IMG/VR virus record: IMGVR_UViG_3300034375_003432
Location: 1-32,453 of that record
Reading direction: 5' to 3' (one strand)
Origin: a virus
DNA length: 32,453 bases
The position numbers and the translations under genes were made by a program. Positions 23,008-29,858 of this stretch are shown here, one piece after another (the first letter of the stretch is position 1; each line of letters begins with the position of its first letter). Under the pieces are notes generated by a model, which worked only from the letters and a program-made list of their open reading frames with translations, was not told the origin of the DNA and ran no database searches.

Positions 23008-25120
23008 CCTTAAACAACCCCTGTGATTGAGTTTTTGCTATCTGTCGGATAGTTTCTCGGTCACGTTCCATTAACGCATTGATTTCTGCAATATCAATCT
23101 GTGTGCCATATTTACCAGCTAGTTCCGCAGCTTTCAATCTTATATCAGCTTCGGCTTCATCACGCTGTCTATCATCATCCATAATGATTTTCATACGATC
23201 TGTTTCGGCATCAATGACAGCTTTTTGTGCTTGCACTTGTGCTTTTTGGATTTCCGCTTGTGCTAATAAAGTAGCTGGATCAGGTTTATCTTCTTGTGGT
23301 TGCGGTGGCATTGGTGGCACTTGCGTATTGATAAAACTTTGGGCATCTTTAAAACCAGCCATTTCAATCATCTTGGTAAGAGTGTTTGAGTATTGTTGTA
23401 AATTAACCAAAGGATTGTTTGGGCCTAGCTGTTGTAAGATTTGTTCTTGCTTGCCTGCTAAGTTATTTAAAACTGCCATACGTTCATCATCGCTGTTTTT
23501 CGAGATTGCGACATTGACACTAACATCTTTATCGGAATCCCAGTAACGAGGATCAACAGGTACGAATTCGTTATTCAGTCTAAACATATCTTGTCCTTCT
23601 TGGTGTTTGATAACCAAGTTATTGACTAGGCTAAAGAGTTCTTTCATACCACCTTCAGCAAAATGACGACAAATCAATTCAACTCTGCCTTGCGCTCCAG
23701 ACATAGTAGCCGATACTGCAGCTTTCGTGGTGCTTTGTAGTGCTTCGGCATTGAGTCCAGCACTTGCTTTAGAAACTCCAGTACGATTTTCTTTCGCTTC
23801 GTCTAAATATCCTAGAACTGGAAAGGCTTCTTTACCGACAAAAGGTACTGAGAAAGGTTGCACCATACCAGGCGCACGCATACGAATTGGCTGTCCAATA
23901 TCGGTATTTAGTACATCGTCAATATTAACTTGTCCTTCAACCACACCCATTCTTGGGAAAATTGCATGACCTAAAGAATCTAAAGTATCACGCATGATTT
24001 GTGATTTAGCTCTTTGAATTGGAATTACATAGTCTGCTGGACATGAGCCAATTGCAGTATGTGGCTCTGGATCTGGACAAAACATGACAATCGGTAAATC
24101 ATCCCATTGTTCAACATTGATTACATTAATCCCTTCGCCTGCGGTACAAACTCTAATTCTTTCGTCTATGCCATCGCCATCTAAGTCATAAAATAAATAA
24201 TGTTCAACGTATAAAACATTCTTGTTGCCATAACCACCACGATCGGTATAAACATTATCATCATAAGGATTACGAGCTTCCAGTTCGTCATAAACATCAG
24301 CGTCTAAAGCCGAGCCTGAACCTGCATATTGTTCCATTTCTTCTCGGTCGTACCCCATAGCCACCAAGTCGCTGACAGTTTTTACCATGCGATGAGCGAC
24401 ATAAGGCGCTTCATAAATATTTCTCGCATTACGAGAAATTAAAACTTCTTCTGGGGGTACGGATTCAATGCAAACTTGATTTTTTTTCTTGACTCGTCTA
24501 ATCGTAACATCGTAACTGGCAGGGGTTTCTTGCGTAACTTCTTCGCCAGTCGTAGGATCAAGCATCGTCATGGTTTGCATTTCAACTTTCTCTTTGACGA
24601 TTTCTACATCGGCATCCATAACCAAAGCCATGTACGCTTCTGGTGTTAAGTTGGTGTATTCGTGCGTGGCAGCTGAAATACTGTCATCCCAAAATGCTTT
24701 GACAAAGCCAGACTTTCTGACAAGGGCATCTTTGAACGCATCGTAGAGAACTTTAAAACCAGGATTCTTTTCTTGAATAATATAATTTACATAACTGGTT
24801 TGTTGTTCAGCAAAAGGTATGTCCTCAACATTACGAGGTACAAACTCAACGACTTTCTTCGTGCCAAAAAACGTACGCATGATTGAGGGCAACATAAATA
24901 AAATAGAATCTCGAACATCGGTAGAAATAAACTCCGACTGTAGGGAGCTATTTGCTTCTGGTTCGTTGCCTAAATAATATTCTGTGGCTTCTGCTCTCGA
25001 CTCACCGATTTGGTCGATGTAGTCTTTGGCATCATCCATTTCGGATTTTAAGATGCTCTGTAATTCTTGCGTGTCGATTACTTCGTCTTGATTTTCTTCT
25101 TTAGCTTTATCGTTTTCCAT
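22985..25120 (-). CDS. Portal protein (P22/SU10-like)
   Basis: This encodes 711 aa, a normal length for P22 gp1-like portals. Visible elements: an N-terminal SILKSEMDDAKDYIDQIGES, EFISTDVRDSILFMLPSIMR, RTFFGTKKVVEFVPRNVEDI, a DALVRKSGFVKAFWDD segment, VPPEEVLISRNARN, FCPDPEPHTAIG, a SQIMRDTLDSLGHAIFPR helix, AGMVQPFSVPFVGKE, and a C-terminal coil (QAEIQKAQVQAQKAVIDAET) before a helical tail. The ring of portal proteins forms the DNA gate at one head vertex, docks the terminase during packaging and the adaptor afterwards. The start at ATG 25120 is 3 nt after the terminase stop. Confidence 0.92.
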   Translation of the reverse strand: MENDKAKEENQDEVIDTQELQSILKSEMDDAKDYIDQIGESRAEATEYYLGNEPEANSSLQSEFISTDVRDSILFMLPSIMRTFFGTKKVVEFVPRNVEDIPFAEQQTSYVNYIIQEKNPGFKVLYDAFKDALVRKSGFVKAFWDDSISAATHEYTNLTPEAYMALVMDADVEIVKEKVEMQTMTMLDPTTGEEVTQETPASYDVTIRRVKKKNQVCIESVPPEEVLISRNARNIYEAPYVAHRMVKTVSDLVAMGYDREEMEQYAGSGSALDADVYDELEARNPYDDNVYTDRGGYGNKNVLYVEHYLFYDLDGDGIDERIRVCTAGEGINVINVEQWDDLPIVMFCPDPEPHTAIGSCPADYVIPIQRAKSQIMRDTLDSLGHAIFPRMGVVEGQVNIDDVLNTDIGQPIRMRAPGMVQPFSVPFVGKEAFPVLGYLDEAKENRTGVSKASAGLNAEALQSTTKAAVSATMSGAQGRVELICRHFAEGGMKELFSLVNNLVIKHQEGQDMFRLNNEFVPVDPRYWDSDKDVSVNVAISKNSDDERMAVLNNLAGKQEQILQQLGPNNPLVNLQQYSNTLTKMIEMAGFKDAQSFINTQVPPMPPQPQEDKPDPATLLAQAEIQKAQVQAQKAVIDAETDRMKIIMDDDRQRDEAEADIRLKAAELAGKYGTQIDIAEINALMERDRETIRQIAKTQSQGLFKDDFNFSN

Positions 25121-25123
25121 TGA

Positions 25124-26656
25124 TTAACCTATGCGTATAATTTTAGATTTTAAAGGTTGCCTAAAATTATACCCCATAAACGACATACTGCCACTAAAGG
25201 AAGCAGCCGAACTTGCCATCGTTAGTGAGAGCGCATCGGCTTTGTCTGGCGATTTGATACCACGCTTTCGCATTTCTTCTTTACTTTCGAGTTTTATTTT
25301 TCCAGATGAGGTATATTTGTAGATAGGCGCAGCTAATTCAGAAACAAGCTCATCATCATTAGGAAGTCTGCAATCACGCTGCGCCAACCAATCTTTTATC
25401 CCAAACCACAACTCAGCTCGGAGATTTAAGTAATTTTTTTTCGTAGCTGGAGCTTCGGCAACATTGATCCCACGCACAGGCAAGTTCTGTTCGGCTAGTC
25501 TATCGACTACGCCAGAACCCAAACCAATGACATCAATCAAGATTTCTTGTGGGCGTTCTAAAGCGGTGCAATCATCGTATTTGTTTTTAATCGCACCACA
25601 TAACTGCATCAAGTCCATAGATTGAAAAGATTTCATTTCTAAAACTGTATTACCTTGACGCACGCAGAGGGCAGAATTGTCGCCACCATAACGTGCAACA
25701 TCTAATCCCCAAATAATCGGTGCGCTTGCGGATAAAGCTACGTCACGATCTATAGCTGCTTTGATTAATTCCATTGGAATTACTGTGTCATCGTCAGCAC
25801 GAGGGAATTCGCCCAGTACTTCCACTCGTGCGACTGTTGAATCTTCGCCATATTGTTCGAGCATTTGTTGGAACAGCTCTTTATCTGTGCCTTCGACTGT
25901 GCGTGAGTCGATTTGTTCTTGATTCCAGTACGAGCGTTTGCTGTGAAAAGAATCGTAAAATGGGCCAGTATTCCTTCTAGGGTTAGAAAACGTGAACCAA
26001 TACCTATCAGCTGTTGGTTCTGAGAAAAACCCCTCAGAAACGCTGTAAATCGGTGCTGGGATACCTGATGCTTCATCCATAATCAAACAAACTCCGTAAC
26101 TTGAGTGAATTCCAGCAAATGCGTCTGGATTTTCTTCACTCCAAAGCTGCGCTTGTGCGTAGTAATAGCCAGTATCTATCTTTAAATCACGAATTAAAGC
26201 TTCTTCAAACCATTGTGCTGGTCTGATAGTGGTAGCGGTTTTGTTAAACCAATGAGAATTTATGGCTAAAGTTAGCCATTTTCCTAATTCTGCCCAGGTT
26301 CTTGAGCGTAATTGCTGTTCGGTGTTTGCTGTTACGATTATGGTTGAGCCTAAGCGTGTCGAAAGCATCCAAAGTATTAACCAAGACACCAAAGCGGATT
26401 TTCCAATACCACGACCACTAGCTACAGCCAGACGGAACATTTCTGGTAAATCTACGCTTTGATTTCTTTGTATGTGTATTCCAATATCTCGCAAAATTTT
26501 TTCTTGCCACTTACGAGGGCCAGTAAAGTTTTCGAGGGGGGTGCCTTCTTTGCCCCACTCAAAGACGAATTTCACAAAGTTTAGTGGATCATCTTTGATA
26601 TTCATTGACCATAGTTCGGTCATTAGTTCTTTTTCTGCTTCTACACCATATTTCAT
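25124..26656 (-). CDS. terL: Terminase large subunit
   Basis: This encodes 510 aa. Walker A is SGRGIGKS (80-87), Walker B is CLIMDEAS (190-197), and motif III-like FTFSNPRRNTG lies at about 222-232. The nuclease domain shows WGLDVARYGGDNSAL (Asp319), ILIDVIGLGSG (near 372) and DKADALSLT (near 475), with the three acidic residues expected for two metals. It packages DNA into the procapsid and cuts it into genome lengths. No Shine-Dalgarno is visible before ATG 26656 (the region is a T-run), so expression may depend on an upstream signal. The terminase small gene is upstream with a 118-nt gap. Confidence 0.95.
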   Translation of the reverse strand: MKYGVEAEKELMTELWSMNIKDDPLNFVKFVFEWGKEGTPLENFTGPRKWQEKILRDIGIHIQRNQSVDLPEMFRLAVASGRGIGKSALVSWLILWMLSTRLGSTIIVTANTEQQLRSRTWAELGKWLTLAINSHWFNKTATTIRPAQWFEEALIRDLKIDTGYYYAQAQLWSEENPDAFAGIHSSYGVCLIMDEASGIPAPIYSVSEGFFSEPTADRYWFTFSNPRRNTGPFYDSFHSKRSYWNQEQIDSRTVEGTDKELFQQMLEQYGEDSTVARVEVLGEFPRADDDTVIPMELIKAAIDRDVALSASAPIIWGLDVARYGGDNSALCVRQGNTVLEMKSFQSMDLMQLCGAIKNKYDDCTALERPQEILIDVIGLGSGVVDRLAEQNLPVRGINVAEAPATKKNYLNLRAELWFGIKDWLAQRDCRLPNDDELVSELAAPIYKYTSSGKIKLESKEEMRKRGIKSPDKADALSLTMASSAASFSGSMSFMGYNFRQPLKSKIIRIG

Positions 26657-26739
26657 AAAATTAAAAAAAAATTAGTTCATTAGTTACATGGACAGTGCCA
26701 CGCCGCCTGGCTCGAAAGGGGGGCTTTTGCGATTTGGTC

Positions 26740-26775
26740 GAGCGATGAAGCGGAGAAAAAGAAACTTCATCGCTC
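26740..26775. repeat. 11-bp perfect inverted repeat between terminase genes, in a GC-rich patch
   Basis: GAGCGATGAAG (26740-26750) and CTTCATCGCTC (26765-26775) are perfect complements with a 14-nt spacer. One arm runs into the TAG of the small-terminase gene. No T-run follows in either direction, so it is a poor terminator. The neighbouring 26699-26727 stretch (CCACGCCGCC, CTCGAAAGGGGGG) is markedly GC-rich compared with its surroundings. The location suggests a packaging (pac/cos) or terminase-binding site, but that is inference. Confidence 0.45.
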
Positions 26776-27269
26776 TAGGATTCTGATTTACTTTTGGAAG
26801 GAGAGAGAGATTCAGAACCATTATTTTTATCTGTGCCTTTGTTATCTAAGAAGATGCCCTTGCCTTTGTCTATTGATTCATCAAGGCGTTTAGCAGTTTG
26901 AGTTGTATCTCCCATTCGATTACGAGCAGAATTGATAACGTGACTTAAATTTATTGTGTGATTGGTTTCTAAAATGTTTCTGTCTTTCCAGTTGTCGGGA
27001 TCTCTATTTTTTAAAAAGAATATAGCGGAAGTTTCTTTTCCTTCTAAAGCATTATCAAACAGTTTAGAACTTACTTGTGCGATTGCTTTCGCTCTCCCTT
27101 TTTCTAGTGCGTTCTTTATGCTTTTAATATGTTTCTTCCTGGTAAGCGTTGAAGGATTAATCCCTAAACTAGCGCATATTTGACGCTCATTAAGACCCAT
27201 TCCAGCTAAACGCTCTATTTCATTATGATCTAAATTAATCGCTTTCCTTCCTGGTTTTTTCTTTTCCAT
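26775..27269 (-). CDS. terS: Terminase small subunit
   Basis: This encodes 164 aa. The first 45 residues contain a helix-turn-helix (LDHNEIERLAGMGLNERQIC, LGINPSTLTRKK), the usual DNA-recognition domain of small terminases. Then comes a helical ALEKGRAKAIAQVSSKLFDN segment and ETSAIFFLKNRDPDNWKDR, typical of these proteins. The C-terminus (about 105-164) is polar and probably disordered, as expected for contact with the large subunit. It would recognise the packaging site and load the large subunit. It is first in the late block; the divergent plus-strand cassette starts 154 nt away. Confidence 0.86.
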   Translation of the reverse strand: MEKKKPGRKAINLDHNEIERLAGMGLNERQICASLGINPSTLTRKKHIKSIKNALEKGRAKAIAQVSSKLFDNALEGKETSAIFFLKNRDPDNWKDRNILETNHTINLSHVINSARNRMGDTTQTAKRLDESIDKGKGIFLDNKGTDKNNGSESLSPSKSKSES

Positions 27270-27423
27270 GCAAGGTATTTTAATCTTTTTATGTCATTTA
27301 TTCACTAAATAGCTTATTTATTACTTATATATAAACTGTAGAAAAATGTTATTTAATGCTTGAATGTGATATTGATATATGTAAAAATCCATGTATTGAT
27401 TAATAATTAAAGGAGAATTATCA
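27270..27423. promoter_or_regulatory. Divergent control region, terminase / accessory cassette
   Basis: This is a 154-nt AT-rich stretch between the ATG of the small terminase (leftward) and the first gene of the rightward cassette (27424). It holds several A/T hexamers resembling -10 elements and the AAAGGAGAATT ribosome-binding site at 27409-27419. No -35/-10 pair is clearly better than the rest, and no hairpin is obvious. Promoters for both directions are expected here from gene layout only. Confidence 0.45.
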
Positions 27424-27981
27424 ATGAGTAAAACTAAACAAGCAATATATGAGATGCTAACAGAATCAACTGGAAAGCATTTTTTAGATAGTGGCGGAGA
27501 TGAAGGAAGGCACTGGCAAAGCAATCAAAAGAAAACTATTGAGGATTTTGAAAATGAGCCAGATATCATAATTGAAGATGTGGAAACAGATTATCCTTAT
27601 AGAGTTTTATCTGTCTATCATCATCTATCTGATAACTTAGCTTATTTAGAAGATGAAACTAAATACTTTAATGAGTGGATAGAGCAAGAAGGCAGAGATA
27701 ATGTTTTGTATGATGCAAAAGATTATTTGGAAGAGTTTTTTGGTTATGATACGCAAGTAATAAATACTTTTAATGAGGAGTGCGACTTAACTCAGACCAT
27801 TCAATTTGTAGGTGGCAAGATATTTGAAGATGATGTAATCGCTTTATCTATTCACAATGGTGCGGATGTTCGTGGCGGATATACAAACTATCGTTTATTT
27901 AAAATAATAGATGAAGATTTCTATCGCTGGCACGAACCAAGTGACGAAATAAAAGAAAGAATAAGCGAGGAAGTAGCTTAA
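27424..27981 (+). CDS. Strongly acidic 185-aa phage protein (TGKHxLDSGG family)
   Basis: The start has a clean Shine-Dalgarno (AAAGGAG). The N-terminal MLTESTGKHFLDSGGDEGRH segment, then W and QSNQ, is a recurring signature of a phage/mobile-element protein family whose function I do not know. The product has about 43 Asp/Glu against 17 Lys/Arg, net near -26, with the acidity spread along the chain. Strong acidity in a small phage protein can mean DNA mimicry, but no direct evidence is visible. It has no membrane span or enzyme motif. It opens the only long plus-strand operon and is followed by a hairpin whose loop holds its stop codon. Confidence 0.7.
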   Translation: MSKTKQAIYEMLTESTGKHFLDSGGDEGRHWQSNQKKTIEDFENEPDIIIEDVETDYPYRVLSVYHHLSDNLAYLEDETKYFNEWIEQEGRDNVLYDAKDYLEEFFGYDTQVINTFNEECDLTQTIQFVGGKIFEDDVIALSIHNGADVRGGYTNYRLFKIIDEDFYRWHEPSDEIKERISEEVA

Positions 27982-27999
27982 ATGCTACTTCCTTTTTTT
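27969..27999 (+). terminator. Terminator/attenuator with stop codon in its loop
   Basis: GGAAGTAGC (27969-27977) and GCTACTTCC (27984-27992) form a perfect 9-bp stem. The 6-nt loop TTAAAT contains the TAA of the preceding gene, and seven T residues follow (27993-27999). This is a canonical rho-independent terminator built into the gene's last codons. Ribosomes finishing the gene would cover it, so translation could control read-through into the rest of the cassette. Confidence 0.8.
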
Positions 28000-28014
28000 A
28001 GAGGAGAAATAACC

Positions 28015-28287
28015 ATGAGCTTAGAAAACTTAAACACCATAGAAGCAAAATACGATACAACTATTATTTGGGATATAAAAGATATTGCCAAAAGAAAACA
28101 ATTCAAGATTAAAGATATTAAAAAAGTATATGTTGGAAAATGGGCAAGACTTTTTATTGAGTTAAAAAATGGCGAAACCATTATAGAGGATGCTGATACA
28201 GACAATATTACAGATTTTAAATGGTCGTTACATGATTCTTTTTTAGATGCTGATTGTAATGTATTAGATGAACAAGAACATTGTTAA
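28015..28287 (+). CDS. 90-aa protein, unknown
   Basis: The ATG at 28015 has GAGGAGAAATAACC in front (an upstream ATG at 27982 falls in the terminator, so it is rejected as a start). The product reads MSLENLNTIEAKYDTTIIWD, KRKQFKIKDIKKVYVGKWAR, LFIELKNGETIIEDADTDN, ending CNVLDEQEHC. It looks like a small alpha/beta protein; no family is recognised and there is no membrane span. First gene after the attenuator. Confidence 0.55.
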   Translation: MSLENLNTIEAKYDTTIIWDIKDIAKRKQFKIKDIKKVYVGKWARLFIELKNGETIIEDADTDNITDFKWSLHDSFLDADCNVLDEQEHC

Positions 28288-28306
28288 ACCAAAAGGAAAA
28301 ATAACC

Positions 28307-28483
28307 ATGTATAACTTATTGATCAACTACATTGATGCCAAAGACAAGCAAGAGCTATCTTTTGGGCAACACTTCAACATAAAAGGCAGCGAAGTTATTA
28401 GACTGCTTAACACTTATAAACCAAACAAATTCAAAGGCGTAGAGCGTTTTATATTTGATATTCAAAGAATTAAGGAGAAGTAA
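28307..28483 (+). CDS. 58-aa basic protein, unknown
   Basis: The start has AAAAGGAAAAATAACC (the cassette's shared ribosome-binding block). The product is MYNLLINYIDAKDKQELSFG, then GSEVIRLLNTYKPNKFKGVE and RFIFDIQRIKEK. No motif is recognised; probably a compact alpha/beta domain. It lies in line with its neighbours and has an independent ribosome-binding site. Confidence 0.52.
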   Translation: MYNLLINYIDAKDKQELSFGQHFNIKGSEVIRLLNTYKPNKFKGVERFIFDIQRIKEK

Positions 28484-28485
28484 AA

Positions 28486-28569
28486 ATGAAAACAATAATT
28501 AAAGAACTCACAATTTATGATTATGAAGATTTAAAAAAAGGAGAAAATTATGTTAAAAAAAATACCTGA
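28486..28569 (+). CDS. 27-aa peptide, possible remnant
   Basis: This starts 2 nt after the preceding TAA, with AAGGAG upstream (28472-28477), and runs 20 nt into the next gene. The product MKTIIKELTIYDYEDLKKG and eight more residues resembles only the first strand-helix of small phage domains of the 'TLYTYDELSDKAK' type, so it may be a truncated version or a leader peptide. Its 3' part holds the next gene's Shine-Dalgarno. Confidence 0.42.
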   Translation: MKTIIKELTIYDYEDLKKGENYVKKNT

Positions 28570-28831
28570 AGATAAGTCTTATGAATACAAAGGCTACAAA
28601 ATTGAAAGAAGATATCATGGTTCATTTAGAAGAAATTTATGGCTCATAGATGAAGTAGATTTAGATGGCAGAGAATGGATGAAAGACTATTTGCGTGATG
28701 ATTGTTGCGAAACTGATATGATTTTTATTGATAATGGCTCTTACGAAGGTAAAAAATATTATCTATTAGAAAGTTTTGGCGCTTGTAAAGCGTTCATATC
28801 ACAAATTTTATTAAACGAAGATTGGAGTTAA
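28550..28831 (+). CDS. 93-aa protein, unknown
   Basis: AAAAGGAG precedes ATG 28550. The product shows YEYKGYKIERRYHGSFRRNL, WLIDEVDLDGREWM, LRDDCCETDMIFID and SYEGKKYYLLESFGACKAFI. It alternates strands and turns like a small beta/alpha domain. Cysteines (a CC pair, then one near the end) may bind metal but no pattern is convincing. No family is recognised. Confidence 0.55.
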   Translation: MLKKIPEDKSYEYKGYKIERRYHGSFRRNLWLIDEVDLDGREWMKDYLRDDCCETDMIFIDNGSYEGKKYYLLESFGACKAFISQILLNEDWS

Positions 28832-28843
28832 GGAGAAATAACC

Positions 28844-29086
28844 ATGAATAAAGACTATTTAGACAGTCTTAACAAAGATCAATTAGAGACTCGCATATAC
28901 GACCTGGAAAATGAATTGCGCCAAGAATGGTATCAAGAAAAGATAATGTCTTTTAAAACCGCAAGGAAACTAGAAGGAGAGGTTGCATACTGCAAGGCAC
29001 TACTAGAAAACTTTAAACCAGTAGAGAATGACTTTGACAGAGAAATCAGACTTAACCCAAACTTTAACCAAAAGGAGAAGGAATAA
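28844..29086 (+). CDS. 80-aa coiled-coil protein, unknown
   Basis: AAGGAGAAATAACC precedes ATG 28844. The product is mainly helical: LNKDQLETRIYDLENELRQE followed by FKTARKLEGEVAYCKALLEN, giving heptad-like spacing; acidic N-terminal half. The TAA overlaps the next start (TAATG). No family is recognised; a regulator or anti-host adaptor is possible but not shown. Confidence 0.55.
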   Translation: MNKDYLDSLNKDQLETRIYDLENELRQEWYQEKIMSFKTARKLEGEVAYCKALLENFKPVENDFDREIRLNPNFNQKEKE

Positions 29087-29229
29087 TGAGTAGATGTCAA
29101 TTATGCAAAAATCCAGTTGATGAAATATCAACGCAAGAGCAAGCAGGTTTTAAGTTGTGCATGGATTGTGCTTATAACTATTCAGATAAAGATCTTACAG
29201 AGATTATGATTGAGGATGAGGAAATATGA
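29086..29229 (+). CDS. 47-aa zinc-ribbon protein
   Basis: TAATG coupling at the start and ATGA coupling at the end. The product has CQLC (residues 4-7) and, after about 17 residues, CMDC, so two CxxC knuckles for one zinc, followed by an acidic tail (DLTEIMIEDEEI). Zinc ribbons this small often bind nucleic acid or a polymerase subunit. The function is unknown. Confidence 0.6.
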   Translation: MSRCQLCKNPVDEISTQEQAGFKLCMDCAYNYSDKDLTEIMIEDEEI

Positions 29230-29405
29230 GTGAACGAAGCAAAAATCAAACTATGGATTTTGAATTTATAAATGAACTAGAAGATTTGCTACTTAAATAT
29301 TATCCAGGCGGAGAACCTGAAATCTATTCAAAGTGGAGTGAAGATTATAATAATGAAGTTGAAATAAAAATTTTCTGTTATCCGAAACTAAAGGAGAAAG
29401 CATGA
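29226..29405 (+). CDS. 59-aa acidic protein, unknown
   Basis: It begins ATGA inside the zinc-ribbon stop and ends ATGA inside the next start. The product reads MSERSKNQTMDFEFINELED, then a short PGGEPEIYSKWSEDYNNEVE and IKIFCYPK. It is probably a small alpha/beta protein. It has no recognised family. The translational coupling on both sides supports it. Confidence 0.5.
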   Translation: MSERSKNQTMDFEFINELEDLLLKYYPGGEPEIYSKWSEDYNNEVEIKIFCYPKLKEKA

Positions 29406-29527
29406 GTAGAAATTATCTAGTACAAGCTCATTTAGAGTATTTAGTCGAAGAAGGTTTGAAAAAAGGACTAACCGAAAAACAAGCCATTGACTATGCAAAC
29501 AATATATTTTTTTCAAAAGGAGAGTAA
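29402..29527 (+). CDS. 41-aa helical protein, unknown
   Basis: ATGA-coupled to the preceding gene, with an internal AAGGAG just before. The product MSRNYLVQAHLEYLVEEGLK, KGLTEKQAIDYAN is likely two helices. No family or motif is recognised. Its 3' end carries the AAAGGAGAG Shine-Dalgarno for the next gene. Confidence 0.48.
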   Translation: MSRNYLVQAHLEYLVEEGLKKGLTEKQAIDYANNIFFSKGE

Positions 29528-29529
29528 CC

Positions 29530-29646
29530 ATGAATAAAGCCAAACAATTAGCCAATTTAAAAACCGCTAGACTAAAGGCCAAGACCTTGCATAACAAAAA
29601 ACAATTTATGTTAAAAATCTTAGAGTTAGGTAAAATAGAGCAATAA
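29530..29646 (+). CDS. 38-aa basic helical peptide
   Basis: AAAGGAGAGTAACC precedes ATG 29530. The product MNKAKQLANLKTARLKAKTL, then HNKKQFMLKILELGKIEQ, is a lysine-rich amphipathic helix. It may bind nucleic acid or membrane. No family is recognised. It ends 8 nt before a stable hairpin. Confidence 0.48.
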   Translation: MNKAKQLANLKTARLKAKTLHNKKQFMLKILELGKIEQ

Positions 29647-29654
29647 AAGAATTA

Positions 29655-29702
29655 GAAGCAGCGGCAATACCCCCTAGATAATTCTCCCTTTGTCGCTGCT
29701 TC
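29655..29702 (+). other. 13-bp intergenic hairpin
   Basis: GAAGCAGCGGCAA (29655-29667) pairs with TTGTCGCTGCTTC (29690-29702) with one G-U pair, around a 22-nt loop. No T-run follows, so it is not a standard terminator. It lies between two plus-strand small genes and the right arm ends 9 nt before ATG 29712, so it may protect mRNA or mask that start. Confidence 0.45.
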
Positions 29703-29711
29703 GCTAACAAG

Positions 29712-29858
29712 ATGCAAAGATCGAAAACCCAAACCCCACGCCCAATACCAGTAAAAAAGAAAACTTCGCAATCCAGGAAGAATAGAATTAAATCTTCCTC
29801 ACTCAACAAGAACCAAAGAAGGCAACGAGGAAAGAATCTTAAACTAAGTGGTCGTTAA
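29712..29858 (+). CDS. 48-aa Arg/Lys-rich peptide (tentative)
   Basis: ATG 29712 with only a weak AAG ahead. The product MQRSKTQTPRPIPVKKKTSQ, SRKNRIKSSSLNKNQ, RRQRGKNLKLSGR has about 17 Arg/Lys of 48 and no acidic residue at all, like arginine-rich RNA-binding peptides of phage antiterminators. It overlaps the winged-helix gene on the other strand by 20 nt at its 3' end. A chance open frame cannot be ruled out because the strand is A/C-rich here. Confidence 0.38.
   Translation: MQRSKTQTPRPIPVKKKTSQSRKNRIKSSSLNKNQRRQRGKNLKLSGR

Noticed and set aside
23079-23546. Plus-strand 155-aa Cys-rich frame
   Set aside because: Antisense to the portal gene's Ala/Gln coil; cysteines come from reverse complements of GCA/GCT codons.
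27270-27423. Specific promoters in the divergent region
   Set aside because: Several weak A/T hexamers exist but no pair with correct spacing clearly outranks others; reported only as a control region.
29606-29809. Minus-strand frame of 67 aa, and 29388-29597 minus frame
   Set aside because: They oppose a well-supported plus-strand operon with good ribosome-binding sites and show no protein pattern.
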